Shown piece by piece: positions 54,352 to 63,947 of a stretch of DNA of 64,000 bases (positions are counted from its first letter, which is position 1; each line of letters starts with the position of its first letter). Under the pieces are notes generated by a model, which saw nothing but the letters and a program-made list of their open reading frames with translations, was not told the DNA's origin and did not search any database. A program made the position numbers and the translations under genes. This DNA comes from JAGFIY01 sp964499285 (GTDB taxonomy: Bacteria; Bacteroidota; Ignavibacteria; Ignavibacteriales; Melioribacteraceae), in contig CAZCLA010000012.1 of the NCBI GenBank assembly GCA_964499285.1, positions 1 through 64,000 on the forward strand. The letters run 5' to 3'.

Positions 54352-55380
54352 CTAATAGGAACTAGAGTCGAGTTTAACTTTGCCTCTGAAAATCCAATAG
54401 ATACTTATCGTGTAAGCCAGCACAAAAGGAATACCGATAATTGCAATAATCAGCATATTCATCAAAGTCTGTTGAGAAGATGAAGCATTATATAAAGTTA
54501 AACTGTACTGCGGATCAATTGAAGATTTTACAATATTCGGGAAAATACCCGCGGCAAAGATAAACAAAAGCAGAAATATACTTGCGGCAGAAGAAAAGAA
54601 CGCTCTGAAATGTCTTCCGTGATGAATTTCTCTGGGGATATTAGCGATTGCAAGCATATTCAATACCGCAACAAAAAAGAGAAAAGGAAAATCTATAAAG
54701 TGTTGAACCATATCGGGAAAGTATATAAGAGTTGCCATAGTTGTGGTAACATAGCAAATCGCAAAAAAGATTATTGAATTATTTATCCAACCGCTTGTTT
54801 GCTTCTGGAGTTCACCCTCAGTTTTCATAGTTGCATATATTGCTCCGTGCATAAGAAATAGTGCGACTGTCGTAATTCCTACTAAAACAGTGTAAGGTGT
54901 GATCAATCCCAAAAAGGAAACATACATTTCCTTATCTTCACCAATTGGAACTCCGGCTACTATGTTTCCCAATGCAACTCCCATCAAAAATGCAATTAAA
55001 ATACTTGCTATGCTGAAAGCCCAATCCCAGTTTCTTCTCCAAACTCTTCCAGGCTGTTTGCTTCTGAACTCAATTGCAACGGCTCGAAATATTAAACCGA
55101 ATAGAAGCAGCATAAACGCGGTGTAAAAACCCGAGAAAACAGTCGCATAGACTTCCGGGAAAGCTGCAAATAAAGCACCTCCGCCGGTTACTAGCCAAAC
55201 CTCGTTTCCGTCCCAAACCGGTCCGATGGAGTTTAATAAAAGTCTTCTGTCGTTGTCATTTTTTGTTAATAAATAAAGTGACCCAACGCCGAGATCGAAA
55301 CCGTCAAGTATTGCATAACCGGCAAGTAGAACACCGATCAATATGAACCAAATAGTATTTAGATCAAATGTGAATTCCAT
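54352..55380 (-). CDS. cydB: Cytochrome bd-type quinol oxidase subunit II
   Basis: This 342-residue polytopic protein has about eight to nine membrane helices. CydB signatures are ILDGFDLGVGSLYLL near the N terminus, GPVWDGNEVWLVTGGGALFAAFPEVYAT and the RSKQPGRVWRRNWDWAF loop. It pairs with CydA to reduce oxygen to water at low oxygen tension. Its ATG overlaps the cydA stop (TAATG). No cydX-like small ORF or cydDC exporter genes are seen nearby. Confidence 0.97.
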   Translation of the reverse strand: MEFTFDLNTIWFILIGVLLAGYAILDGFDLGVGSLYLLTKNDNDRRLLLNSIGPVWDGNEVWLVTGGGALFAAFPEVYATVFSGFYTAFMLLLFGLIFRAVAIEFRSKQPGRVWRRNWDWAFSIASILIAFLMGVALGNIVAGVPIGEDKEMYVSFLGLITPYTVLVGITTVALFLMHGAIYATMKTEGELQKQTSGWINNSIIFFAICYVTTTMATLIYFPDMVQHFIDFPFLFFVAVLNMLAIANIPREIHHGRHFRAFFSSAASIFLLLFIFAAGIFPNIVKSSIDPQYSLTLYNASSSQQTLMNMLIIAIIGIPFVLAYTISIYWIFRGKVKLDSSSY

Positions 55381-56726
55381 TATTTTTCCGTTGAACCGCT
55401 GTGAGCTAATTTTTGAGGTCCTGCTTGAATTTTATCGTTGAGCAAATAGATAAATAAAATAAACAGCAACAGATATATTACCGAAAACAATATTAGCGAA
55501 AACAATATTTGATTTGCATCCACTGCTTTGGACAACGCATCGGAGGTTCGAAGCAGACCGTAAACAATCCAAGGTTGTCTTCCAACCTCTGCGGTAATCC
55601 AGCCAAGTTGATTCGCAATTTGGGGACCGAGTACAGAAAAAATCAATATTATTAAATACCATTTTTTATCGAATAACTTTTTCTTCCACCAGAGGTATAT
55701 TCCTAAAAATGAAATCAAAATTAACCCGAAACCAATTCCGACCATAATGTGATATGATTGGAATACAATATTAACGGGAGGTCTGTCCTCTTCCGGAAAT
55801 TCGTTTAAGCCTGTCACTTCAGCATCAGAATCGCCGTAAATTAAATAACTGAGCATACCCGGGATCTGCACACCGAAATTCACTTCCTGATTCTTCTCAT
55901 TTACCCATCCAAAAAGATAAAGAGGTGCTGACTGAGATGTGTTGAAGTGTGCTTCCATTGCGGCTAGTTTTGCCGGCTGAGTATTACTAACAGTAACTGC
56001 ACTTTGATGACCAGTTGTCAATTGAAGCAGCGAGGCTAATGCGGCAACAATTAGCGAAATTTTAATTCCAGCTTTCGCTATTTCCAACTCACGGTTTTTT
56101 AAAATATAGTAGGCACTGACACTTAAAACGAAAAATGCTCCGGTCAAAAAACAAGCCGAAAGTGTATGAGAGAGTCGATCAATCGTTGAGGGATTTAAGA
56201 CCATTTCCCAAAAACTTGTAACTTCTGCGCGAGCTTGCATTCCTTCACCAACTATATGATAACCTGCAGGAGTCTGCTGCCAACTGTTTGCTACTATAAT
56301 CCACACGGCACTCATCATAGAACCAAGTGCAACCATTATCGTGGAAAAGAAATGCATTTTTGGACCAACCTTGTTCCAACCAAAAACAAGTATTGCTAAA
56401 AAACCAGATTCCAAGAAGAATGCGAAAATTCCTTCCGCTGCCAAAGCACTTCCGAAAATGTCACCCACATATCTTGAATATGTTGCCCAATTGGTTCCAA
56501 ACTCAAATTCCATCACAATTCCCGTTGCGACTCCCATTCCGAATATCAAAGCGAAAATTTTTACCCAGAATCTTGTCATTGTTTGGAAGTATTCTTTCTT
56601 CGTCTTTAAATACATTCCTTCCATAATAACTAAAAGTAAACCGAGACCGATGCTTAAAGGGGGAAACAAATAATGAAATGCGATTGTAAATGCGAATTGA
56701 AGTCTTGCTAAAATTTCAGTATCCAT
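55380..56726 (-). CDS. cydA: Cytochrome bd-type quinol oxidase subunit I, short Q-loop type
   Basis: I start at the ATG (MDTEILARLQF), two codons after a TTG. The roughly 448-residue protein keeps the heme ligands His18, His187 and Met328 and the proton-path glutamates Glu98 and Glu106, matching E. coli His19, His186, Met393, Glu99 and Glu107. Between the second His and the Met there are 141 residues against 207 in E. coli, so the quinol-binding Q-loop is short, as in Geobacillus-type and cyanide-insensitive enzymes. Menaquinol is the likely donor, given menG in the window. Confidence 0.97.
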   Translation of the reverse strand: MDTEILARLQFAFTIAFHYLFPPLSIGLGLLLVIMEGMYLKTKKEYFQTMTRFWVKIFALIFGMGVATGIVMEFEFGTNWATYSRYVGDIFGSALAAEGIFAFFLESGFLAILVFGWNKVGPKMHFFSTIMVALGSMMSAVWIIVANSWQQTPAGYHIVGEGMQARAEVTSFWEMVLNPSTIDRLSHTLSACFLTGAFFVLSVSAYYILKNRELEIAKAGIKISLIVAALASLLQLTTGHQSAVTVSNTQPAKLAAMEAHFNTSQSAPLYLFGWVNEKNQEVNFGVQIPGMLSYLIYGDSDAEVTGLNEFPEEDRPPVNIVFQSYHIMVGIGFGLILISFLGIYLWWKKKLFDKKWYLIILIFSVLGPQIANQLGWITAEVGRQPWIVYGLLRTSDALSKAVDANQILFSLILFSVIYLLLFILFIYLLNDKIQAGPQKLAHSGSTEK

Positions 56727-56762
56727 AATCAAAATTATTTGTTACTCTAAAATAATAATTGT

Positions 56763-56776
56763 TTGATTAGTCTCAA
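56763..56776. promoter_or_regulatory. FNR/CRP-type box-like sequence upstream of cydAB
   Basis: TTGAT-TAGT-CTCAA matches the FNR consensus TTGAT-N4-ATCAA at 9 of 10 positions. It is centred 43 bases upstream of the cydA ATG, in the 100-base region shared with the divergent SPOR gene. A single AT-rich match of this quality can arise by chance. Confidence 0.25.
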
Positions 56777-56827
56777 AAATGAAATATTCTATAAAAAATG
56801 TTAATTTACTTTTTTTCATTGGGCAAA

Positions 56828-57874
56828 ATGATAAAAGCAATAATTTTTTTAGTATTTCTGACGCAATCTATTCTCTTAGCTCAAAGCAGCAGACAATGGC
56901 TTATAATACAAGACCTTGAGGATAAGATCGTTTATTTGGATGTTTCAAGTATCCAACTGCTTAACAAAAATCTTACGCTTCGCAGTATGATAAAATACCG
57001 CCAGCCGGTTGAACTAAATCCCTTTAATAAAAAAGTAAGTTCGGTTAAATCCAATCTATTGTTTAACACAGCAAATGAAAGTTATTCTACAATCGGAATA
57101 CTTTATTATGATGATAAAGGAAGAATAATTGGTGAAACAAGCGGTGCAAATGTGATTGGAAACGAAATAGTTGCTAACGATATTAAATCAAACGAAACAA
57201 TAAAAATTATATATGCTAAAGCCGTAGAATATTTAAACACTGGTTCAATTACGGCTGAAAGAAGTGAATTCCTTCCCAAACGAAATGTGCAGCCGGAAAA
57301 AATCGATACTCTCGAGGTGAAGAATAATAATACATTCGATACTAAGAATGATTTTGAAACACTGATAAATCAGAAGCCATCAGAGCCTAAAAAAGAAAAT
57401 GAACAAGAAGCAGATAATATTGTTGTGACGGAGACAAATGACACATTGAAATTTATTGTTGGCAAACAGTTGAAATCGGTTCTTGCAGAAGATGTTGAAA
57501 AAGTTCGAGCAAAGAAGGATAGTATCAAAAAAGAACAGGAAAAAATAACGGAATTACCTGTTCTAACAGTCAAAGAAAATTTGCCCGAAAAATCTACCGA
57601 GACAAAAAAAATTGCAAGCGTCTATGATCGAAGCAGTGACAGAAACTATAGAGGAAATATCTGGACGGATGGAAATTTATATACTATTCAAGTATCTTCA
57701 TGGAGAAACAAAGAAAAAGCCGAAAGTGAGGTAACAAGATTAAAATCAGCCGGACATGATGCATACCTCATGGATGTTTATATTTCCGGAAAAAATCAGA
57801 ATTGGTATCGCGTTAGAGTGGGATATTTCAATTCATTCGATGAAGCCAAAAATTACGAAAACCGAATTCGATAA
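56828..57874 (+). CDS. Exported SPOR-domain protein
   Basis: I choose the ATG giving MIKAIIFLVFLTQSILLAQS, a normal signal peptide; an upstream ATG at 56798 adds ten residues. The roughly 348-residue protein has an N-terminal beta-rich domain with RQWLIIQDLEDKIVYLDVSSI, a long low-complexity charged linker (about residues 155-275), and a C-terminal SPOR domain (LYTIQVSSWRNKEKAESEVTRLKSAG-type start, then WYRVRVGYF). SPOR domains bind glycan strands lacking stem peptides at division sites, so it probably acts on peptidoglycan in the periplasm. Confidence 0.85.
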   Translation: MIKAIIFLVFLTQSILLAQSSRQWLIIQDLEDKIVYLDVSSIQLLNKNLTLRSMIKYRQPVELNPFNKKVSSVKSNLLFNTANESYSTIGILYYDDKGRIIGETSGANVIGNEIVANDIKSNETIKIIYAKAVEYLNTGSITAERSEFLPKRNVQPEKIDTLEVKNNNTFDTKNDFETLINQKPSEPKKENEQEADNIVVTETNDTLKFIVGKQLKSVLAEDVEKVRAKKDSIKKEQEKITELPVLTVKENLPEKSTETKKIASVYDRSSDRNYRGNIWTDGNLYTIQVSSWRNKEKAESEVTRLKSAGHDAYLMDVYISGKNQNWYRVRVGYFNSFDEAKNYENRIR

Positions 57875-57917
57875 ATACCCGCCTATCTTATTAAATATTG
57901 GAAATCTTATATTTTGG

Positions 57918-57946
57918 TTGCAACTTAGTTCATATTCGTTTAATTT
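57918..57946 (+). promoter_or_regulatory. Candidate promoter of the DUF1579 gene
   Basis: TTGCAA (57918-57923) and TAATTT (57941-57946) are separated by 17 bases. The expected start near 57953 gives a leader of about 50 bases with a purine-rich GGAGAGGGG ribosome site. Confidence 0.35.
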
Positions 57947-58005
57947 ATTTCTCCACTTTTTATCAACATAAAATAATTTTATTTATTAAAGGAGAGGGGT
58001 TAGTC

Positions 58006-58587
58006 ATGTTAAAACAAACAACATTTGCTTTGTTTCTACTATTGGCTTCATTCTGTTCAATATTTGCTCAAGAAGGTCAAGAGATGACCGAAGAACAGAA
58101 AGTTTGGATGGAATATATGACACCGAGCTGGGGACATGAGATGTTGTCTCATGGTGTTGGTGAATATACATTTGCTGCAAAATTTTGGATGATGCCTGAT
58201 GCAGAACCAGTACTTTCAGAAGGTATGGCAAAAGGTGAAATGATATTAGGCGGTAGATATTTGCAGATGCATCATAGCGGAGAAATGTGGGGAATGCCAT
58301 TCGAGGGTATTAGCCTTGAAGGCTTTGATAATGCAAAGAAAGAATTCTTTACAACATGGGTTGACAATATGGGAACCGGAATAATGACTGCTACCGGAAC
58401 CTATGACGAGGCTAATAAATCAATTACTTATACAGGTACTTATTGCGATCCGATGGATGAGGGGAAGGATAAGCCCTTCAAACAGATAATCCATTTTCAA
58501 GATGATAACACAATGCTTCTCGAAATGTTCATGGAAGTTCAAGGAACCGAATTTAAAAATATGGAAATTGTATTTACAAAAAAATAA
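58006..58587 (+). CDS. Exported DUF1579 protein
   Basis: The start is the ATG after AAAGGAGAGGGGTTAGTC, giving a signal peptide (MLKQTTFALFLLLASFCSIFAQ); a longer frame to 57898 has no ribosome site and spoils the signal. The mature part of about 170 residues has the DUF1579 pattern: EEQKVWMEYMTPSWGHEML, MILGGRYLQMHHSGEM, FEGISLEGFDNAKKEFFTTWVDNMGTGIM and TGTYDEANKSITYTGTY. The family has a lipocalin-like fold with no known function. A strong terminator follows. Confidence 0.88.
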   Translation: MLKQTTFALFLLLASFCSIFAQEGQEMTEEQKVWMEYMTPSWGHEMLSHGVGEYTFAAKFWMMPDAEPVLSEGMAKGEMILGGRYLQMHHSGEMWGMPFEGISLEGFDNAKKEFFTTWVDNMGTGIMTATGTYDEANKSITYTGTYCDPMDEGKDKPFKQIIHFQDDNTMLLEMFMEVQGTEFKNMEIVFTKK

Positions 58588-58611
58588 TTTGAAGTAAACA
58601 TTCACTCTATC

Positions 58612-58640
58612 AAAACCCGGATTTTACTACCGGGTTTTTT
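58612..58640 (+). terminator. Intrinsic terminator after the DUF1579 gene
   Basis: AAAACCCGG and CCGGGTTTT form a 9-bp stem around a 9-base loop, and the T run continues past the stem. The next 150 bases up to topA are AT-rich with no other recognisable element. Confidence 0.85.
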
Positions 58641-58787
58641 ATTTCTTTTTTGAATAATAACCTATTGTTATTAAATAATTTATCCTTGCTTCTCAGAATA
58701 CGTACTTAAAAATAAATTTTGAATTTTATCTTAAATTCATTTACTTGCCACTTCTAATTTTGCAAAACATAGACGGTATTATTATTT

Positions 58788-61118
58788 ATGATTAAAAATT
58801 TGGTTATAGTTGAGTCACCTGCGAAAGCTAAAACAATAGAAAAATTTTTAGGTGAGGAATTTGTCGTAAAATCAAGCTACGGTCACGTTCGCGATCTTGA
58901 AAAGAAAAACAACGGTGTCGAAATAGAAAATAATTTTAAACCACTTTACAAAGTACCAGCAGATAAAAAGAACGTGGTTAAAGACTTGAAAAAATTTGCT
59001 GAGGATGCGGAAATTGTTTGGCTTGCTTCTGACGAGGACCGAGAGGGAGAAGCAATTGCTTGGCACTTGAAAGAAGTTTTAAAACTGAAAGATGTTAAAA
59101 TAAAAAGAATAATTTTTCACGAGATCACAAAGAATGCAATTCTTAATGCAATTAAAAATCCCAGAAGCATCGATTATAATCTAGTCGAAGCGCAGCAAGC
59201 AAGGAGAATTCTTGATAGACTCGTAGGTTTTAAATTATCACCGGTTTTGTGGAGAAAAGTCAAACCATCTTTAAGTGCAGGTAGAGTCCAATCGGTTGCT
59301 GTAAGACTTATTGTAGAAAGAGAACGCGAAATTGATGAGTTTAAACCTGAATCGAAGTATAGAGTCGTTGCCGAATTTATTGGCAGCAATTCGAATGGAA
59401 AGAAAAATATTTTTAAAGCTGAATTAAATAAAAGATTTGATTCGCAAAAAGAAGCCGAAGACTTCTTACAAAGCTGTATTGATGCAGATTTTATTATAGA
59501 TTCACTTGAAATGAAACCCGTAAGGAAATCTCCGGCGGCACCTTTCACCACTTCAACACTGCAGCAGGAAGCATCTCGCAAATTAAGATTTTCCGTTGCT
59601 AGAACGATGAGAGTTGCTCAAAGCTTATACGAAGCCGGACACATCACATACATGAGAACGGATTCAGTGAATTTATCGGACTTTGCTCTTAACGCTGCAA
59701 AGGATGAAATCATAAATCGAAACGGAAAAGAATATTCGCAGACAAGGCAGTATAAAACTAAATCGTCTTCAGCTCAGGAAGCTCACGAAGCAATAAGACC
59801 AAGTTATTTTGAAAAAGATACAATAGACGGATCTCCGGACGAACAAGCTCTGTACGAGCTTATTTGGAAGCGTGCAATTGCTTCACAGATGAGTGACGCC
59901 GAAATTGAAAGAACGACTGTAAAAATAGTTCTTTCAAATAGAGATGAATATTTTACTGCTAAAGGTGAAGTTATAAAATTTGACGGATTCTTGAATGTCT
60001 ATCTTGAATCTACCGATGAAGAAAATGGAGACGGCGAATCCGATGGAATTCTGCCTCCGCTTAATAAAGGTGAAAAATTAAATTATCAAAAAATAAATGC
60101 AGTCGAACGATTCAGCCGACCTGCACCGCGATACACAGAAGCAAGTCTTGTTAAGAAATTGGAAGAACTTGGGATCGGTCGTCCTTCAACTTATGCTCCC
60201 ACAATCAGCACAATACAGAAACGCGGATATGTAGTTAAAGAAGAAAGACCCGGTGTTGAGCGAGAATACGGTTCACTATCTCTGTCGCCCGATGGTAAAA
60301 TAATTTCGGAAAGATTAAAAGAGATAACCGGTGCCGAAAAAGGAAAACTTTATCCCTCCGATATTGCGATGCTCGTAAATGATTTCCTATTGGAAAATTT
60401 CCCTAAAATTCTTGATTATAAATTTACAGCATACGTGGAGAAAGAACTTGATGATATTGCGGAAGGAAAACTCGATTGGCATGCTATGTTAGATGAATTT
60501 TATCATCCGTTTAACGATCAGGTTGAACACACGCTCGAAACGAGCGAAAGGGTATCGGGTGAAAGAATTTTAGGAATTGACCCAAAAACTAAAAAGCAAG
60601 TATCGGTTAGAATGGCTCGCTTCGGTCCTGTCGCACAATTGACCGATCTCGATGATCCGGAAGCAAAACCCGATTATGCGGGATTAAGGACGGGACAAAA
60701 ACTTGAGCAGATCACTCTTGAAGAAGCACTGGAACTCTTCAAACTTCCGCGGACCGTGGGTGATTATAACGGTGAAGAAGTTGTTGCCGCTATCGGTAGA
60801 TTCGGTCCTTATCTAAGATACAATGGAAAGTTTTATTCATTGGGAAACGATTATGATCCGCACACTATTCAAATTGATGATGCGATTCAAGTGATTGAAG
60901 AAAAGATGAAGAAAGATGCGGAAAAGATTATTAAAGTTTTCGAAGAGGATGAAAATTACCAGATCCAAAACGGAAGGTGGGGAGCCTTTCTGAAAGCGGG
61001 CAAAAAAAATATTCCTATCCCGAAAGATAGAGAACCATCGAGTTTAACATTTGAAGAATGTTTGGAGTTTGAAAAAAATTACGTTCCCGGAAGGAAAAGA
61101 AAGTCGAAAAAATCCTAG
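58788..61118 (+). CDS. topA: DNA topoisomerase I
   Basis: The 776-residue type IA topoisomerase relaxes negative supercoils. The TOPRIM domain begins VIVESPAKAKTIEKFLG and includes ASDEDREGEAIAWHL; RRILDRLVGFKLSPVLW and LSAGRVQSVAVRLIVERE follow; the active-site Tyr288 is in ITYMRTDS; IGRPSTYAPTISTIQKRGYV is intact. The C terminus has repeat domains with RMARFGPVAQL and IGRFGPYLRY plus a basic tail KRKSKKS, and lacks the CxxC zinc fingers of E. coli TopA, as is common in this phylum. Confidence 0.97.
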   Translation: MIKNLVIVESPAKAKTIEKFLGEEFVVKSSYGHVRDLEKKNNGVEIENNFKPLYKVPADKKNVVKDLKKFAEDAEIVWLASDEDREGEAIAWHLKEVLKLKDVKIKRIIFHEITKNAILNAIKNPRSIDYNLVEAQQARRILDRLVGFKLSPVLWRKVKPSLSAGRVQSVAVRLIVEREREIDEFKPESKYRVVAEFIGSNSNGKKNIFKAELNKRFDSQKEAEDFLQSCIDADFIIDSLEMKPVRKSPAAPFTTSTLQQEASRKLRFSVARTMRVAQSLYEAGHITYMRTDSVNLSDFALNAAKDEIINRNGKEYSQTRQYKTKSSSAQEAHEAIRPSYFEKDTIDGSPDEQALYELIWKRAIASQMSDAEIERTTVKIVLSNRDEYFTAKGEVIKFDGFLNVYLESTDEENGDGESDGILPPLNKGEKLNYQKINAVERFSRPAPRYTEASLVKKLEELGIGRPSTYAPTISTIQKRGYVVKEERPGVEREYGSLSLSPDGKIISERLKEITGAEKGKLYPSDIAMLVNDFLLENFPKILDYKFTAYVEKELDDIAEGKLDWHAMLDEFYHPFNDQVEHTLETSERVSGERILGIDPKTKKQVSVRMARFGPVAQLTDLDDPEAKPDYAGLRTGQKLEQITLEEALELFKLPRTVGDYNGEEVVAAIGRFGPYLRYNGKFYSLGNDYDPHTIQIDDAIQVIEEKMKKDAEKIIKVFEEDENYQIQNGRWGAFLKAGKKNIPIPKDREPSSLTFEECLEFEKNYVPGRKRKSKKS

Positions 61119-61136
61119 TAGCCGCAAGAAGGCAGA

Positions 61137-63947
61137 TTAAGAAATATCAACTTCTCTGAGTGTTTCTACATCATCGAAGGTAATTGTCGTTAATTGTTCG
61201 GTAGTATGCTTTGAATCTATGTTGCTTATTCGTTCTTCTTGATTTCCGATGATTTTATGCAGAATATTTCTCGCAGTTCTGGCATTTCCGAAAGACTTAT
61301 CCCGTTTATCATATAACTCAGAAAAGAGTTCAAGCAGCAATTGAAGCGCCCCCTCATCTAAGTGATAACCGTTTGCTTCACCCATATCAGCAGTTATCTG
61401 TAATAGTTGTCTCGGGTTATAATCCTCGAAGGTAAAAATATTCGTGAAGCGTGATTTTAATCCTGGATTCGACTCAATAAAATTCATCATTTCGTTCGTG
61501 TAACCGGCAACAATTACTATAAACTTACCTGCATTGTCTTCCATCTTCTTTAACAGTGTATCGATCGCTTCCTGTCCAAAATCACCGCTGCCTCGTGCAA
61601 GCGTATAAGCTTCGTCAATGAATAGTGTGCCTCCGATTGCCGATTCAATTACATGTTCGGTTTTTGCTGCTGTCTGACCTTGATATCCAGCAACAAGTGC
61701 CGAACGATCTACTTCAACGAGATGACCTTTCTCAAGAATCCCTAGTTCTTTATATATCTGACTTAATAATCTTGCAACAGTTGTTTTACCCGTTCCGGGA
61801 TTTCCGACAAACACTGCATGAAGATTTTTATTGATTATAGATAGCCCGCGTTCCTTTCTTAATCGGGAAACTTTTATGCTGCTTATTAATTTCGACACAC
61901 TATGTTTAACGCTGTCAAGTCCGGTAAGGTTATTAAGCTCATCGATAAGTTCCTTTAACTTTTCGGGATCTCCTTTAATCTCATATTTCTTCTTTGTAAT
62001 TCCCCGGGAAAGTTCGGCAATATCTTCTTCAAGCAAATTATCTGGCACATCGGGTACAGATTTACTCTGAGCGTCAGCAATTCTAATCATCATTTTATGA
62101 AGTGCCTGATCTACAATGTTTCTAACGACACGCGCGTTGCCGAATTTATTATCTCTGGTTCTGTAAATTTCGTTGTAATACATATGAAGCTTTTTCTTCG
62201 CATCAACTTCGATCTCTATTGATCTTTTTTTAAGCTCGTTTAATGTGATTTTCATCAATTCGTCAGGAGTATAATCTTCGAAGAAAAGAGATTTTGTAAA
62301 TCGTGATTTTATACCGGGATTGCTGTTGACAAATACTTTCATCTCATCCGTATAACCTGCTGCGACGACTATAAATTTTCCTTTGTCATCTTCCATACGT
62401 TTTAGAAGTGTATCGATGGCTTCCTTGCCAAAATCATTTTCGGACCCAGTTTTTGCTAGTGCATAAGCTTCATCAATAAATAATGTGCCGCCGATAGATT
62501 CGTCTATCACTGATGCAGTTTTTTGTGCGGTTTCCCCAACGTGAGATCCAACAAGTTTCTGTCTATCGACTTCAACAAGGTGACCTTTTGGAAGAATACC
62601 TAGTGCGGCAAATATGTTGCTAAATATTCTTGCAACCGTTGTTTTACCTGTACCCGGATTTCCAAGGAACAAAATATGTGAACACAGTTTTGAACGTTGA
62701 TCGTTCTTTTGACTGCTGTAGTACTTAGCAAGTTTAACTAAATCACGGATATTCTCTTTAACATTCTCCAGTCCCGTCAAACTATTGAGTTCATCCATTA
62801 GTTGGTTCAATTTTTCTTCATCTATTGGAATGTAAACCTCTTTTTTATCGGGGAGAAGAATTACCTCATTTACATCGGAGGATGTCATTGTTGACATCAC
62901 TTCTTTAGTTCTTTCCTCGTCGGGAAGCGACAATATTCTTCTGCTTAGCGCTAATTTCAAATCATTGAAAAATGCTTTTGCAATTCTTGCATTTCCGAAA
63001 GACTCATCACGTTTACGATAAAGTTCAGTAAAATGTTTTTTAATTTCTTTCTCGGTTTCGGTGTCAACTTTATAATCGTCTTTTCCCAAATCGACAAGAA
63101 ATATTTTAAATAATTCTTCCGGAGTATAATCTTCAAAATTCAATGTTTGAGTGAACCGTGATTTCAAGCCGGGATTCGAGTTGAGGAAATCATTCATCGG
63201 TTTTGGATAGCCTGCAGCTATAACAACAAATTCACCTTTTTGATCTTCCATCCGTTTTAGAAGAATATCGATAGCTTCTTGACCAAAATCTTGTCCCGAT
63301 CCGCCTTTCTTTACAAGTGTATATGCTTCATCTATAAATAAAATTCCGCCTTTCGCGTTTTCAATTACTTTTTCAGTTTTCTGAGCAGTTTCACCTATAT
63401 ACTGTCCGACAAGTGCAGAGCGATCTACTTCCACAACATGTCCTTTCTCAAGTACTCCCATTTCCCTAAAGATATCACCAAGCAATCGTGCGATTGTGGT
63501 TTTTCCAGTACCGGGATTTCCTAGAAAAAGAGCGTTTACAGTCAACGAATCCTGCGACCTTAATCCTTTTTTCTTCCTTTCTTTCATGAAATCAATGTAA
63601 TCGATCATATTTCGGATTGTGCGTTTAACGTTATTCAATCCAATGAATTTATCTAGCTCATCCAAATATTCATCAAGTGATTTTCCCGAACTTATAAGTT
63701 CCCTCGTAGGTGATGCCGGTTTTTCAGGTTTATGGAGATAGGTTGGTTTTATTTTTTCTTCTGAGAATTCAACATTTTCATCACCAATCCAGAACCATAC
63801 ATCACAGATTCTGAAATTGTTAAGGTAAATTTCACATTTCCATTGACCGTTATGCCAGCTACCCGGTTTATCGGCGCCGTAGGATTGAGTGAATATGACC
63901 GAATCCCATTCTTCTTTTACCATCAATTCAAACTTGTTCAAAGACAT
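61137..63947 (-). CDS. Triple-module AAA+ ATPase (CbbX/SpoVK-like)
   Basis: The 936-residue protein has an N-terminal domain of about 90 residues, unrecognised and rich in Trp, followed by three complete CbxX/CfqX-type AAA+ modules. Walker A GNPGTGKTT occurs at 143-151, 429-437 and 715-723; Walker B FIDEAY has its Asp at 206, 492 and 778; pore-loop-like GQYIGETAQKT, GSHVGETAQKT and AGYQGQTAAKT and sensor/arginine SRF motifs are present in all three. The exact 286-residue period indicates two internal duplications. CbbX-type AAA+ proteins remodel other proteins; the client here is unknown. Cytoplasmic, no signal peptide. Confidence 0.9.
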   Translation of the reverse strand: MSLNKFELMVKEEWDSVIFTQSYGADKPGSWHNGQWKCEIYLNNFRICDVWFWIGDENVEFSEEKIKPTYLHKPEKPASPTRELISSGKSLDEYLDELDKFIGLNNVKRTIRNMIDYIDFMKERKKKGLRSQDSLTVNALFLGNPGTGKTTIARLLGDIFREMGVLEKGHVVEVDRSALVGQYIGETAQKTEKVIENAKGGILFIDEAYTLVKKGGSGQDFGQEAIDILLKRMEDQKGEFVVIAAGYPKPMNDFLNSNPGLKSRFTQTLNFEDYTPEELFKIFLVDLGKDDYKVDTETEKEIKKHFTELYRKRDESFGNARIAKAFFNDLKLALSRRILSLPDEERTKEVMSTMTSSDVNEVILLPDKKEVYIPIDEEKLNQLMDELNSLTGLENVKENIRDLVKLAKYYSSQKNDQRSKLCSHILFLGNPGTGKTTVARIFSNIFAALGILPKGHLVEVDRQKLVGSHVGETAQKTASVIDESIGGTLFIDEAYALAKTGSENDFGKEAIDTLLKRMEDDKGKFIVVAAGYTDEMKVFVNSNPGIKSRFTKSLFFEDYTPDELMKITLNELKKRSIEIEVDAKKKLHMYYNEIYRTRDNKFGNARVVRNIVDQALHKMMIRIADAQSKSVPDVPDNLLEEDIAELSRGITKKKYEIKGDPEKLKELIDELNNLTGLDSVKHSVSKLISSIKVSRLRKERGLSIINKNLHAVFVGNPGTGKTTVARLLSQIYKELGILEKGHLVEVDRSALVAGYQGQTAAKTEHVIESAIGGTLFIDEAYTLARGSGDFGQEAIDTLLKKMEDNAGKFIVIVAGYTNEMMNFIESNPGLKSRFTNIFTFEDYNPRQLLQITADMGEANGYHLDEGALQLLLELFSELYDKRDKSFGNARTARNILHKIIGNQEERISNIDSKHTTEQLTTITFDDVETLREVDIS

